In this document: positions 7,715 to 13,981 of the stretch, piece after piece
Layout: every line of letters begins with the position of its first letter
How positions within the stretch are numbered: position 1 is the first letter of the stretch
NCBI GenBank assembly: GCA_016713665.1
Contig: JADJOR010000022.1
Coordinates: forward strand, 1 to 18,888
Reading direction: 5' to 3'
DNA from: Deltaproteobacteria bacterium
GTDB taxonomy: Bacteria > Myxococcota_A > UBA9160 > UBA4427
DNA: 18,888 nucleotides
The notes under the pieces: model-generated
Databases searched by the model: none
What the model saw: only the letters and a program-made list of their open reading frames with translations
Told to the model about the DNA's origin: nothing
Program-made: the position numbers and the translations under genes

Positions 7715-8265
7715 CGTCCGAGATCGATCGTCACCCGACGAAGCTGTCCGTGAGCCCAGGTCGAGAACGCTACGTCGCGAAGGAACTCTCGCAGTTCATC
7801 CCGATAGCCCTCGCTGATGTCCTTTAACCAGCGCGACAACGTTCGCTCGTTGGCACCCGATCGAGGCGTGCGGAAACCGGAGGAAGACCGGATCCGATTG
7901 CCAGCTCTCGAAGATGAGCGAGCCGACTACCGCCGACGAGAAGCATCCCGATCACGGCCAGAGTCATCCGGAACGAACCGTAGTCCGTATCAGAACCTCT
8001 CGCTCGGCGAAGATCCTTCGGACCTTCTCGGTCAGCCCGCGGACTGCAGGAAGTCTCCGATCACCGCGAGACCCGCATGCGCCGTCAGCGCCTCACTCGA
8101 GAACCGGATCGGCAGAGAGCCCTTGACACGAGCCCGAAGAAGTCGTTTTCTCAATCGCACTGAAGTGGCCTTGTGTTTGTGGGTGAAGGAGCCTGGTAAC
8201 TACTTCATTCCACAACCACAGGGCTATTTCAATATCTGGGGCCTGATTCGTTATGACGGATCGGG

Positions 8266-8408
8266 CTAAACCGTCTCGGGCTTCGCCGCCCTCGATCCTC
8301 CGCCCTTCGGGCTCCGGATAGGGCGGCTCGTGCCGGCTGGCGCCGGCCCGAGTACCATCGTCGAAACCATATAGCGCGGACTCGCGGCTGAGCGTTGAGC
8401 CGTTATGC
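8266..8408 (+). repeat. attC-like repeat G, right part (split by IS)
   Basis: It continues repeat G after the IS with the shared body (CCGTCTCGGGCTTCGCCGCC) and the central hairpin, and ends with GTTATGC at 8402-8408. Joined to 5246-5285 it makes a repeat of about 180 bp, matching its siblings. Confidence 0.8.
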
Positions 8409-8457
8409 GGCGCGGGCCTTGGGCCTTCCCTTGCGAGGCCCTGCTACCATAGGCGCC

Positions 8458-8652
8458 ATGTCGACCAAAGACTCCGTTCGTGCCCTCTTGGATCGCCTTC
8501 CCGACGACTGCAGTCTCGAGGACGTCCTTTACCATCTCTATGTCGTGCAGCAGGTTGAGCTCGGCCTTGCCGAGGCGGATGCTGGCAACGTCATTCCGCA
8601 TGAACAGGTAGTCCAGGAGCTTGAGCGTCGATGGATTCTCGGCGCCGAGTAG
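8458..8652 (+). CDS. Antitoxin of a ParE/RelE-type toxin-antitoxin module
   Basis: ATG 8458 gives 64 residues: MSTKDSVRALLDRLPDDCSL, then EDVLYHLYVVQQVELGLAEA, DAGNVIPHEQVVQELERRW and a stop at TAG 8650-8652. The pattern 'LPDDxSLEDVLYHLYVxxKVExGLADxxxGxVIPHEEV' is common among small antitoxin proteins encoded just before ParE-type toxins. The gene overlaps the toxin start by 22 bp, as expected for a coupled pair with antitoxin first. The cognate toxin should be neutralised by direct binding, and such antitoxins often repress their own promoter, though no operator is evident here. The earlier in-frame start at 8395 lies in the attC-like repeat and is unlikely. Confidence 0.8.
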   Translation: MSTKDSVRALLDRLPDDCSLEDVLYHLYVVQQVELGLAEADAGNVIPHEQVVQELERRWILGAE

Positions 8653-8948
8653 TCTGGGCGCGACCTGCCCTGGATGCGCTGAATGATGCGCTTGCGTATA
8701 TCGCTGCGGAGTCGCCCCAGGGGGCTGCGTCGGTCGCTCGCGCAGCCCTCGAGAGCGCAGATTCCCTGTCGACTCTCGCGGAACGCGGCCGAGTCGTCCC
8801 CGAGATCGGACGCGCTGCAATTCGCGAGATCTTCGTGTTCAGATACCGGTTGCTCTATCGGGTTGGATCCGATCGAGTGACGGTAATCGCGTTCCTGCAT
8901 GGTGCGCGAGACTTTGAAAGATGGCGACGCGGGCTCGGAGACCTCTAA
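8631..8948 (+). CDS. parE: ParE/RelE-superfamily toxin
   Basis: ATG 8631 gives 105 residues. The N-terminus RRVVWARPALDALNDALAYI matches the ParE opening ('V.W...A..DL..I..YI'), SPQGAASVARAALESADSL is the usual helix pair, and the end REIFVFRYRLLYRV followed by VTVIAFLHGARDF is the characteristic C-terminal strand set with its H-G-A-R-D-F motif. Stop TAA 8946-8948 lies 7 bp before repeat H. ParE proteins inhibit DNA gyrase and RelE relatives cleave mRNA; the sequence alone favours ParE-like over RelE-like. Toxin-antitoxin cassettes are well known in chromosomal integrons, where they are thought to stabilise the array. The gene is intact. Confidence 0.85.
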   Translation: MDSRRRVVWARPALDALNDALAYIAAESPQGAASVARAALESADSLSTLAERGRVVPEIGRAAIREIFVFRYRLLYRVGSDRVTVIAFLHGARDFERWRRGLGDL

Positions 8949-8955
8949 GCGCGCC

Positions 8956-9134
8956 GCATAACAAAACGCTGCAGACGGACGAGCCCGTGGCCGTGACCGT
9001 CTCGGGCTTCGCCGCCCTCGATCCTCCGCCCTTCGGGCTGCGGATAGGGCGGCTCGTGCGACCTGGCGCCGACCGCTGTACTCTCGCCAGACCTCTATAG
9101 CGCGGACTCGCCGCTGAGCGTTGATCCGTTATGC
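8956..9134 (+). repeat. attC-like repeat H
   Basis: GCATAAC at 8956-8962 and GTTATGC at 9128-9134. The arms are GACGG-A-CGAGCCCG on the left and CGGACTCGCCG on the right. A further stem is formed by AACGCT on the left and AGCGTT on the right. It is one of the best-formed copies. Confidence 0.85.
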
Positions 9135-9157
9135 AGCATCTCTGGAGCGATTCGAGA

Positions 9158-9463
9158 ATGCGAACAGCGTTCTGGCCTGCGGTCGGGCTATGCATCTTCT
9201 TCGGGTTGCCAACCTACGCTGCTCTCTCGGGTAGGTTCAGAAAGTTCGCCGGTTTGATTCTATGCTTGTCGGCGGGCGTCATCTATCTGGCCTATCTGGG
9301 TACGCTCACACTTCCGTGGCAAAGCCTCCCTTCGGACCCAGCTTCTCGAGCAGTCTTCCATGAAGGTGCCGTTACGCAGTTTGAAGCCTCGCACGAGGTC
9401 TTTCTCTTAGCATTCCTGCCGTTTATTGGTGCTTTGATTCTTGCATTTATGCCGCGCCGTTAG
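9158..9463 (+). CDS. Three-helix membrane protein of a cassette
   Basis: The start ATG 9158 (MRTAFWPAVGL) is preferred because it puts the hydrophobic segment at the N-terminus; the frame is open back to the ATG in GTTATGC at 9131, which would add nine residues. Three hydrophobic segments are visible: FWPAVGLCIFFGLPTYAAL, FAGLILCLSAGVIYLAYLGTL and EVFLLAFLPFIGALILAFM. Between segments two and three is a loop of about 40 residues (LPSDPASRAVFHEGAVTQFE). Stop TAG 9461-9463 lies 19 bp before repeat I. The reading frame is intact. No family is recognised; it is probably an inner-membrane protein of unknown role. Confidence 0.65.
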   Translation: MRTAFWPAVGLCIFFGLPTYAALSGRFRKFAGLILCLSAGVIYLAYLGTLTLPWQSLPSDPASRAVFHEGAVTQFEASHEVFLLAFLPFIGALILAFMPRR

Positions 9464-9482
9464 CGAACTCGCTGACGCCGCC

Positions 9483-9660
9483 GCATAACCGGGAAATGTA
9501 GTCGGGCGATCCGTGGCCGAGTCCGTCCCGGGCTAAGCCGCCCTCCAGGCCTGCGCGCTTCGCGCTTGGAAGAGGGCGGCTTGCGCTGCCTGGCGACGGA
9601 CGCTTTCCTCTCGTCGAACCTCTCTAGCGCGGATCGCCGCTGATCGTCGATCCGTTATGC
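9483..9660 (+). repeat. attC-like repeat I
   Basis: GCATAAC at 9483-9489 and GTTATGC at 9654-9660. In this copy the unpaired left-arm base is G, not A (TCGG-G-CGATCCG against CGGATCGCCG), at the same place. The body is the most diverged of the well-formed repeats. Confidence 0.8.
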
Positions 9661-9750
9661 GGCGCGGCCGATGCGACGAGTTCCGCCGAGCTTCTTGGCG
9701 ACGCTGATGAGCAGCTTCGTGCTGCCGCGGAACCGTATATCGAGGCCCCG

Positions 9751-10176
9751 ATGCCTCCCTACTGCAATCCTCGCGGGAACTGGGCGGAATGCGAGCCCGA
9801 TCAGGGAGAGACGAGTAAGGTTGAGTTTTCAACGGAAGAAATCAACGCTCTTGCAGAGCTTGAGTTTCTTCCCATCGTGCGCGAAAAAGCGGATCGCGCG
9901 ATGGGGGTCGCAGGGGGCTACGCAAAGCTCAGCCTCCGGTGGGCCGAAGGAGAACCTGCGCCGTTCGCAACCCTCGCCGTCGTGTCGCATCGTGTTCTCA
10001 CCAGCAGGACTGCACGAGAGCTAGCTGAGCGTTACCAAAAAGTTCTCAATCAGGAGGGAGTCCTCTCTGTCGAGGTCGAGCGATATTCGTGGCCCTGGCA
10101 GCGCGATCGCAGAGCAGACTGGTGCGCTCTCGCGCGAAACCCAAAACCAAGTCTGGAACGTGGAATGTGGCGCTGA
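9751..10176 (+). CDS. Hypothetical cassette protein, 141 residues
   Basis: ATG 9751 to TGA 10174-10176. The protein is soluble, with no signal peptide or TM helix. It reads MPPYCNPRGNWAECEPDQGE, an acidic linker, then FSTEEINALAELEFLPIVRE, AKLSLRWAEGEPAPFATLAV, a helix TARELAERYQKVLNQEG and a C-terminal VEVERYSWPWQRDRRADW. The frame stays open upstream to 9661 with gene-like residues (SSAELLGDADEQLRAAAEPY), so the true gene may start nearer the repeat border with an indel hiding the start codon. It is the only gene between repeats I and J. I do not recognise the family and propose no function. Confidence 0.6.
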   Translation: MPPYCNPRGNWAECEPDQGETSKVEFSTEEINALAELEFLPIVREKADRAMGVAGGYAKLSLRWAEGEPAPFATLAVVSHRVLTSRTARELAERYQKVLNQEGVLSVEVERYSWPWQRDRRADWCALARNPKPSLERGMWR

Positions 10177-10191
10177 GTAGGCTGCGCCGCC

Positions 10192-10368
10192 GCATAACAA
10201 GAAAATGAACCTGACGAATCCGGGGTTGTGACCGTCTCAGCCCCGCCGCCCTCGATCCTCCGCGCTTCGCGCTCCGGAAAGGGCGGCTCGTGCGGCTTCG
10301 CGGCGATCGCTGTACCCTCGCCAGAACTCTTTAGCGCGGACTCGCAGGTTACCTGCGAGCCGTTAGCA
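10192..10368 (+). repeat. attC-like repeat J
   Basis: GCATAAC at 10192-10198. The right core is altered to GTTAGCA (10362-10368). The arms are AACCTG-A-CGAATCC on the left and GGACTCGCAGGTT on the right, the same subtype as B and D. The altered right core may lower its activity. Confidence 0.8.
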
Positions 10369-10372
10369 TACG

Positions 10373-10882
10373 ATGGGCGAATCGACTAACGATTCGATAT
10401 ACAATGCGGCGAGCCGGAACGTGGAGCTAGATGTCGACCGCCTGAGGGCTCTTCTAGATCGGTGGCGCGAGAGGGGCCGGCCCGATTCCGACAAGGACTA
10501 CCGCCAGCTTGCCCTCGCTGCCATCGAAGCATCGCTTGAGAACGAGCCGCCCTCGGTCGTGCTGGATGGGCCCCCTGCAAACATCCGAGCCGAGCGGAGG
10601 AGATTCGGGGCTCCCGATCTCGAACCTCTTTATTTCTATGAGACCTATCGGTTCTGGTCGGGAGATGACTCGCTCCTGGCTCGCTCGTATCCTCACGCGC
10701 CCGAAGCAGTCTGCTTTCTTTGTCGATTGTCTGGTCGAGAACTCGCACTTCTCCAAGCGGAAGACTTCCGGTCGGAACTCTTTCGGGACGCGGTTTTGTA
10801 CCTGCGTGAGCTCGGAAAGATTCAAATCGAGTATGAGGGCCCCAGCGGCCGCGAGCCGATCCCAGTGGGTATCGTGCCGTGA
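10373..10882 (+). CDS. Hypothetical cassette protein, 169 residues
   Basis: ATG 10373 starts 4 bp after repeat J and the gene ends at TGA 10880-10882, 12 bp before the next GCATAAC. It fills its cassette and is uninterrupted. The N-terminal third is helical and charged (LDVDRLRALLDRWRERGRP, YRQLALAAIEASLENEP). The middle has an aromatic run (LEPLYFYETYRFWSGDD), followed by VCFLCRLSGRELALLQAEDF and LFRDAVLYLRELGKIQIEYE. No signal peptide or TM helix is present, and two nearby cysteines (FLCRL and upstream AVC) do not form a clear metal motif. I do not recognise the family. As the longest intact cassette gene here, it is a good test case for novelty. Confidence 0.7.
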   Translation: MGESTNDSIYNAASRNVELDVDRLRALLDRWRERGRPDSDKDYRQLALAAIEASLENEPPSVVLDGPPANIRAERRRFGAPDLEPLYFYETYRFWSGDDSLLARSYPHAPEAVCFLCRLSGRELALLQAEDFRSELFRDAVLYLRELGKIQIEYEGPSGREPIPVGIVP

Positions 10883-10894
10883 TGCCGACTCGCC

Positions 10895-11205
10895 GCATAA
10901 CAAACGTATGAAGCGCGATCTGAAAGCCTGGAGCCAGGCCGTTATCGGAGTTCATCGCCGGACTATGGCTCCGCACGACCCCAAGAGATCGTTGAAGAGG
11001 TAGGAGTGAGGTCCATGCTGTGTTCGGCTGCGGGCGAACGGGCGGCTCCAGAAGCATCAACCTTGGTGAAGCCCGTACCGGGCTTCCCACCCGCCAGCCT
11101 CGCGCCCCGTGGGCCTGGCCGCGGCGCCGCCCGCGGCCTCGCAAGGGCCTTTGTACCCTGACCGAACCCAATTCTTCACGGATCGCCACCGATCAGCGTT
11201 CGCTT
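10895..11205 (+). repeat. Degenerate attC-like region K
   Basis: GCATAACAAACG at 10895 is a normal left border. The sequence then departs: a short hairpin GCCTGGAGCCAGGC and GTTATCG (10941) follow almost at once. Further on, from about 11070, a diverged repeat body appears (AAGCCCGTACCGGGCTT, then CTTTGTACCCTGACCGAAC and GGATCGCCACCGATCAGCG) ending near GTTCGCTTG at about 11199. It may be one repeat with an inserted stretch or two decayed sites. It marks the fading end of the array. Confidence 0.45.
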
Positions 11206-11222
11206 GCCAGCGCGAGGCCCGA

Positions 11223-11642
11223 ATGCACCTCGAAAATCAAGCCAGAGTCGAGCAGGCCAGCGGGTTCCGTTTCGCCAAAGACCTTTCCGATTTCTACCTG
11301 CGTTACCCATTCCATCCTGACTCCTGGGCAGGCACATTCGCATTGCCCGATGACGTCTTCTCCGTTCTCGAGTCGAATCGTCCTGGCGGAATTCGTGATT
11401 CGCCTGAGTTCTCGGGTCGGGATGTACTGCAAATTGGTTCGGACGGAGGTGACTCGCTCTATTTTGCTGAGACTCTCGACGGAAAGACGCGAATACTCGA
11501 ATTCGAACTGGAGACCGGCGCTGTATTTCCTCGGTGGGTAAGTCTCGAGGCCTGGGTTGCTGATCTCGTTGAGCCCAGCGCGAAGGTTGACGAGGACGAG
11601 CCTCGAAGCAAGGGCCGACCGTGGTGGAAGGCGTGGAGGTAG
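11223..11642 (+). CDS. SMI1/KNR4 (SUKH)-like protein
   Basis: ATG 11223 (MHLENQARVEQASGFRFAKD) gives 139 residues; the longer start at 11109 would run through the diverged repeat and is disfavoured. The pattern fits the SMI1/KNR4 fold: an N-terminal DLSDFYLRYPFHP helix with the conserved 'FYxxYP', a middle FALPDDVFSVLESN, the core DVLQIGSDGGDSLYFAETL with its I-G-S-D-G-G signature, and a terminal WVSLEAWVADLVE helix. In bacteria this family often serves as the immunity partner of polymorphic or contact-dependent toxins, and otherwise has unclear roles. No toxin gene is adjacent. The gene lies just after the last diverged repeat, so it is probably the final cassette or the first gene outside the array. 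The family call is moderate. Confidence 0.5.
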   Translation: MHLENQARVEQASGFRFAKDLSDFYLRYPFHPDSWAGTFALPDDVFSVLESNRPGGIRDSPEFSGRDVLQIGSDGGDSLYFAETLDGKTRILEFELETGAVFPRWVSLEAWVADLVEPSAKVDEDEPRSKGRPWWKAWR

Positions 11643-11995
11643 GCCGAACGCGGTCGCACTGCACGACGAGCGAATAATGCAGATGGCCGCAAACTGGGTG
11701 AACCCATAGGGAGCTCCGCGGCCGACCAGGCCTCCGCCATCCGCGCCTTGGAGGCGGCCTGTTCGACCTTCCGGGATGAGTCCGATCGCGAACGAATACT
11801 TTGATGTACCGACCTTTGCGACGCGCGGCGACGCGCGGTGCGGTCGAGTATCGTGGCGCGACCACCGTCGCAGCCCGGAGTCGATGGGCTCGGGGCGATT
11901 GGATCAGCGGGGCGGCGAATGGTCGCATTTCGGTCGTGATCGCCGATTCCGAGCGAGTCATCGGCGAGCGCCCCGCGTCGAAGGAGGAGTTGCCC
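11643..11995. other. Array border / upstream region of the DUF1214 gene
   Basis: The first part (about 11674-11770) weakly resembles the repeats: AATAATGCAGATGG recalls the left border, and GGCCTCCGCCATCCGCGCCTTGGAGGCGGCC is a GC-rich hairpin in the middle position. I see no proper right core. The rest leads into the DUF1214 gene and ends with a strong ribosome binding site, AAGGAGGAG, at 11981-11989. No convincing gene is visible; the short + frames here are arginine-rich and lack domains. Confidence 0.4.
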
Positions 11996-13109
11996 ATGTC
12001 TGAATCCCGAAAAGCCCTTCACGAGCTCATCGATCTGCTGCGCGAGGTCGATCAGCGCTACCTCGGCCCCGAATGGAACCTGAACAGCGATGCCGACGTC
12101 GCGGAGGGCACCCGTGCGGTGATGCACATGCTGCAGGGCGGACTCGTCAGCCATTTCGAAGACGATCCGGATCATCCGACCTTCCGCAAGATCGTCTCGC
12201 CGACACGCAAATTCACCGGCGACAACCCGGATGCCATCTATTTCGAAGCGCCCGTGCGTCACGGACTCGTCTACCGGGTTCGCGGGCAGATGGCCGGCGC
12301 GGTCTATGTCTCGATCACCGTCGAGACCGGGCCCCGCGACGGAACTCTCGGGCAAGGTACGAACGGCGTCATCAACGACACGATGTTCGACGTCGCAGCC
12401 GACGGATCCTTCGAGATTCACCTCGGCGGGCCCGAGCGCCCGAGGAACTGGCTGGCGCTTCCCGAGAACGCGAATCGCATTACCACGCGTCACTATTTCG
12501 AGGAGGAGAAGACGGCCGCCGCCGACGACCTTCGGGCGGTGCCGCTCTCGATCGAGGTGGTCGGAGGGGAGCAAAAGCCCGTGGAGACGCCGAACGATGC
12601 TTCTGTCGCGGCGGGGATCCGTCGGGTCGCGGGATTCGTTCGGGCGCGGACGCTCGGTATGCCGCCGATGGCGAACCGCGAGCAGCCGGCGTTCGTTTCG
12701 AAGGTGCCGAACGTGTTCCCGAAGCCGGTGAAGCCTGGGGCGCTGGGGCTGGCGGCATTCGATGCGGCCTACTCGATGGCTCCCTATGTCATCGGCCCGG
12801 ATCAGGCGCTCGTCATCACGGCCCGCTGGCCCGGAATGTCGCAGCGGTTACGTCTGCCTCTGGACCCGACATCAGATGACCTACGACTATGTGAATCGGC
12901 AGATCGGGCTCAATCGGAAGCAGACGAAGCCCGAGCCGGACGGCTCGCTCCGGATCGTGATCGCCCATCGGGATCCCGGCGTTCCGAACTGGCTCGACAG
13001 CGAAGGGCGCCCCTTCGGCATCGTCTTCTGGCGGTTCTTCCTGCCGGAGGGGGAGATCGAGACGCCTCAGGCGACGGTCGTTCCCTTCGCTTCGATCGCA
13101 CGGCAGTGA
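11996..13109 (+). CDS. DUF1214 domain-containing protein, one frameshift
   Basis: ATG 11996 is preceded by AAGGAGGAG at a good distance, which fixes the start. The protein (about 370 residues) has an N-terminal helical part (ALHELIDLLREVDQRYLG), then YRVRGQMAGAVYVSITVET and SFEIHLGGPERPRNWLALP, then the C-terminal part VCLWTRHQMTYDYVNRQIGL and PDGSLRIVIAHRDPGVPNW, which is the DUF1214 signature ('R-xx-D-Y-xN-R-xx-x-N-xx-Q'), ending FGIVFWRFFLPEGE. The frame changes by one base near 12834 (TGGCCCGGAATG), where an extra C or G is likely. Stop TGA 13107-13109. DUF1214 proteins are often found with lipid, steroid or xenobiotic genes, but their reaction is unknown. It overlaps the next gene by 4 bp (GTGA). 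Confidence 0.8.
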
Positions 13110-13459
13110 TCGACCGCGATTTCGCGATGCATTTCGCGCAGGAGTGGATCGAGGCGTGGAACAGTCACGACCTCGATCGGATCCTCGCGCATTATCGGGA
13201 CGATTTCGTGATGTCGTCGCCTCGGATTGCGGTGGTGGCCAGCGAGCCATCGGGCGTGCTGGCCGGCAAGGACGCGATCCGTACCTATTGGGCGAAGGCC
13301 CTGGCCGCAGCACCCGATCTGCACTTCGAGCTCGTCGAGACCTTCGTCGGCGCGGATTGCATCGTCCTCCGGTATCGCGGTGTGCGTGGGCCGGCCGCGG
13401 AGACCTTCTTCTTCGACGAACAGAGGCGCGTCGTTCGGGCGGCGGCGAGCTACGCCTGA
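13106..13459 (+). CDS. SnoaL-like / NTF2-fold protein
   Basis: GTG 13106 overlaps the DUF1214 stop as GTGA, so translation is probably coupled; ATG 13127 is the alternative start. The 117 residues show the SnoaL-like (NTF2-like) layout: FAQEWIEAWNSHDLDRILAH, YRDDFVMSSP, GVLAGKDAIRTYWAKAL, DLHFELVETFVGADCIVLRY and a final FFFDEQRRVVRAAASYA strand. 'W..A.N.HD...I..HY..D' is the typical opening of polyketide cyclase-like and limonene-epoxide-hydrolase-like members. The fold forms a cone-shaped pocket that binds small hydrophobic molecules or acts as a cyclase or isomerase; the substrate cannot be told from sequence. The gene is intact. Confidence 0.8.
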   Translation: MIDRDFAMHFAQEWIEAWNSHDLDRILAHYRDDFVMSSPRIAVVASEPSGVLAGKDAIRTYWAKALAAAPDLHFELVETFVGADCIVLRYRGVRGPAAETFFFDEQRRVVRAAASYA

Positions 13460-13496
13460 TCCGGGATCGAGGCCGGCGCTCCCGAGAGGACGGATC

Positions 13497-13892
13497 ATGG
13501 CGGGCGAGCCGTCGCGGGCATCGGACACGGCGAACACGACGGGCTTCGCCGAGATCCGACGCGCGGTCGGATGGGTCGCGGCGCTCAACCTCGGATATTT
13601 CTTCGTCGAGATCGTGGTCGCGCGACGGATCGATTCGGTTTCGCTCTTGGCAGATTCGATCGATTTCCTCGAGGATGCGACGATCAATTCGGCGCGTAAC
13701 GACGCCGCGGCCAATGTCGGGATCATCGCTGCGGGCGTCGTCACGGCGGGTACGGGATCGATCTGGCCCGACCTCGCGGTGGGGCTCGCGATCTTCGTGA
13801 TGAATCTCGATGCTGCAGTCGAGGTTCACCGGGCGGCTCGCAGGGAGCTCCGTCTGGCGGGATTCCCAGCCGAGCGGCAGCATCGTGTGTGA
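13497..13892 (+). CDS. CDF-type cation transporter remnant with in-frame internal deletion
   Basis: ATG 13497 (MAGEPSRASDT) is preceded by GAGAGGA. The N-terminal half, VGWVAALNLGYFFVEIVVAR then SVSLLADSIDFLEDATIN, is the first CDF unit with the metal-site D-S-I-D-F-L-E-D pattern. It jumps straight to SARNDAAANVGIIAAGVVTA and WPDLAVGLAIFVMNLDAAVE, which in this family is the second metal motif and last helix. About 85-90 residues (two to three TM helices and a loop) are missing between ATIN and SARND, yet the frame is kept. The result is 131 residues against about 210 for relatives. It keeps motif residues but would not form a full transporter. Whether the deletion is real or an assembly error is open. 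Confidence 0.7.
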   Translation: MAGEPSRASDTANTTGFAEIRRAVGWVAALNLGYFFVEIVVARRIDSVSLLADSIDFLEDATINSARNDAAANVGIIAAGVVTAGTGSIWPDLAVGLAIFVMNLDAAVEVHRAARRELRLAGFPAERQHRV

Positions 13893-13981
13893 TGGCCATC
13901 GATGAACAAAAAGCTGGCAAGTCGATTGCGAGGGCGGCTGCACGGTGTGGAAACGCCCGGGCGCCGAAATAGGGAGAGAAC

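Larger units (their letters stand above)
5334..8158 (-). pseudogene. IS1380-family transposase, interrupted (copy 2)
   Basis: The minus-strand coding region lies on both sides of the nested IS. The N-terminal part (8158 to about 7715) carries LPIRFSSEALTAHAGLAVIG and LSRWLKDISEGYRDEL. The part after the nested element (6271 to 5334) carries RTGNCVDGAERGYNPHH, EVRLDGAFCQGAVLELL with a catalytic Asp region, GRGAHEKTLGELKQNFA with the catalytic Glu region, and the end ESVLDAIAA with a stop at 5334-5336. The IS256 insertion falls just after the DLDGTVV motif. Additional one-base shifts occur near 7990 and 5750. The N-terminal start is uncertain (a TTG near 8158 is possible). It is inactive as it stands. 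Confidence 0.75.
5286..8265 (-). mobile_element. IS1380-family insertion sequence, copy 2, with a nested IS256-family element
   Basis: The left end at 5286 is CCCCGATCCGTCAT and the right end is the inverse ATGACGGATCGGG ending at 8265, one G short of copy 1. The flanks are CTAG on the left and CTAA on the right, an imperfect 4-bp target duplication. Without the nested element (6272-7714) the length is about 1.54 kb, near the usual family size. The insertion lies inside attC-like repeat G, whose two halves flank it. Apart from scattered indels, the sequence is nearly the same as copy 1, implying recent transposition or exchange. Confidence 0.85.

Noticed and set aside
4513..9463. Use of the ATG within GTTATGC as a built-in start codon for cassette genes
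   Set aside because: It is in frame with the downstream gene in only three of the copies that have it (at 2670, 4513 and 9131), close to what chance would give.
464..10368. CRISPR array
   Set aside because: The repeats are ~177 bp, imperfect, inverted at their ends and spaced by genes, not by short uniform spacers.
1..11205. Integron integrase gene (intI) or attI site
   Set aside because: No tyrosine recombinase motifs (R...H-x-x-R...Y) were found in the cassette region on either strand; the only recombinases present are the two IS transposases.
11801..13459. A 552-residue fusion of DUF1214 and SnoaL-like domains
   Set aside because: The join results from a one-base shift near 12834; the DUF1214 C-terminus (DYVNRQIGL) is in the neighbouring frame and the SnoaL-like gene has its own GTG overlapping the DUF1214 stop.
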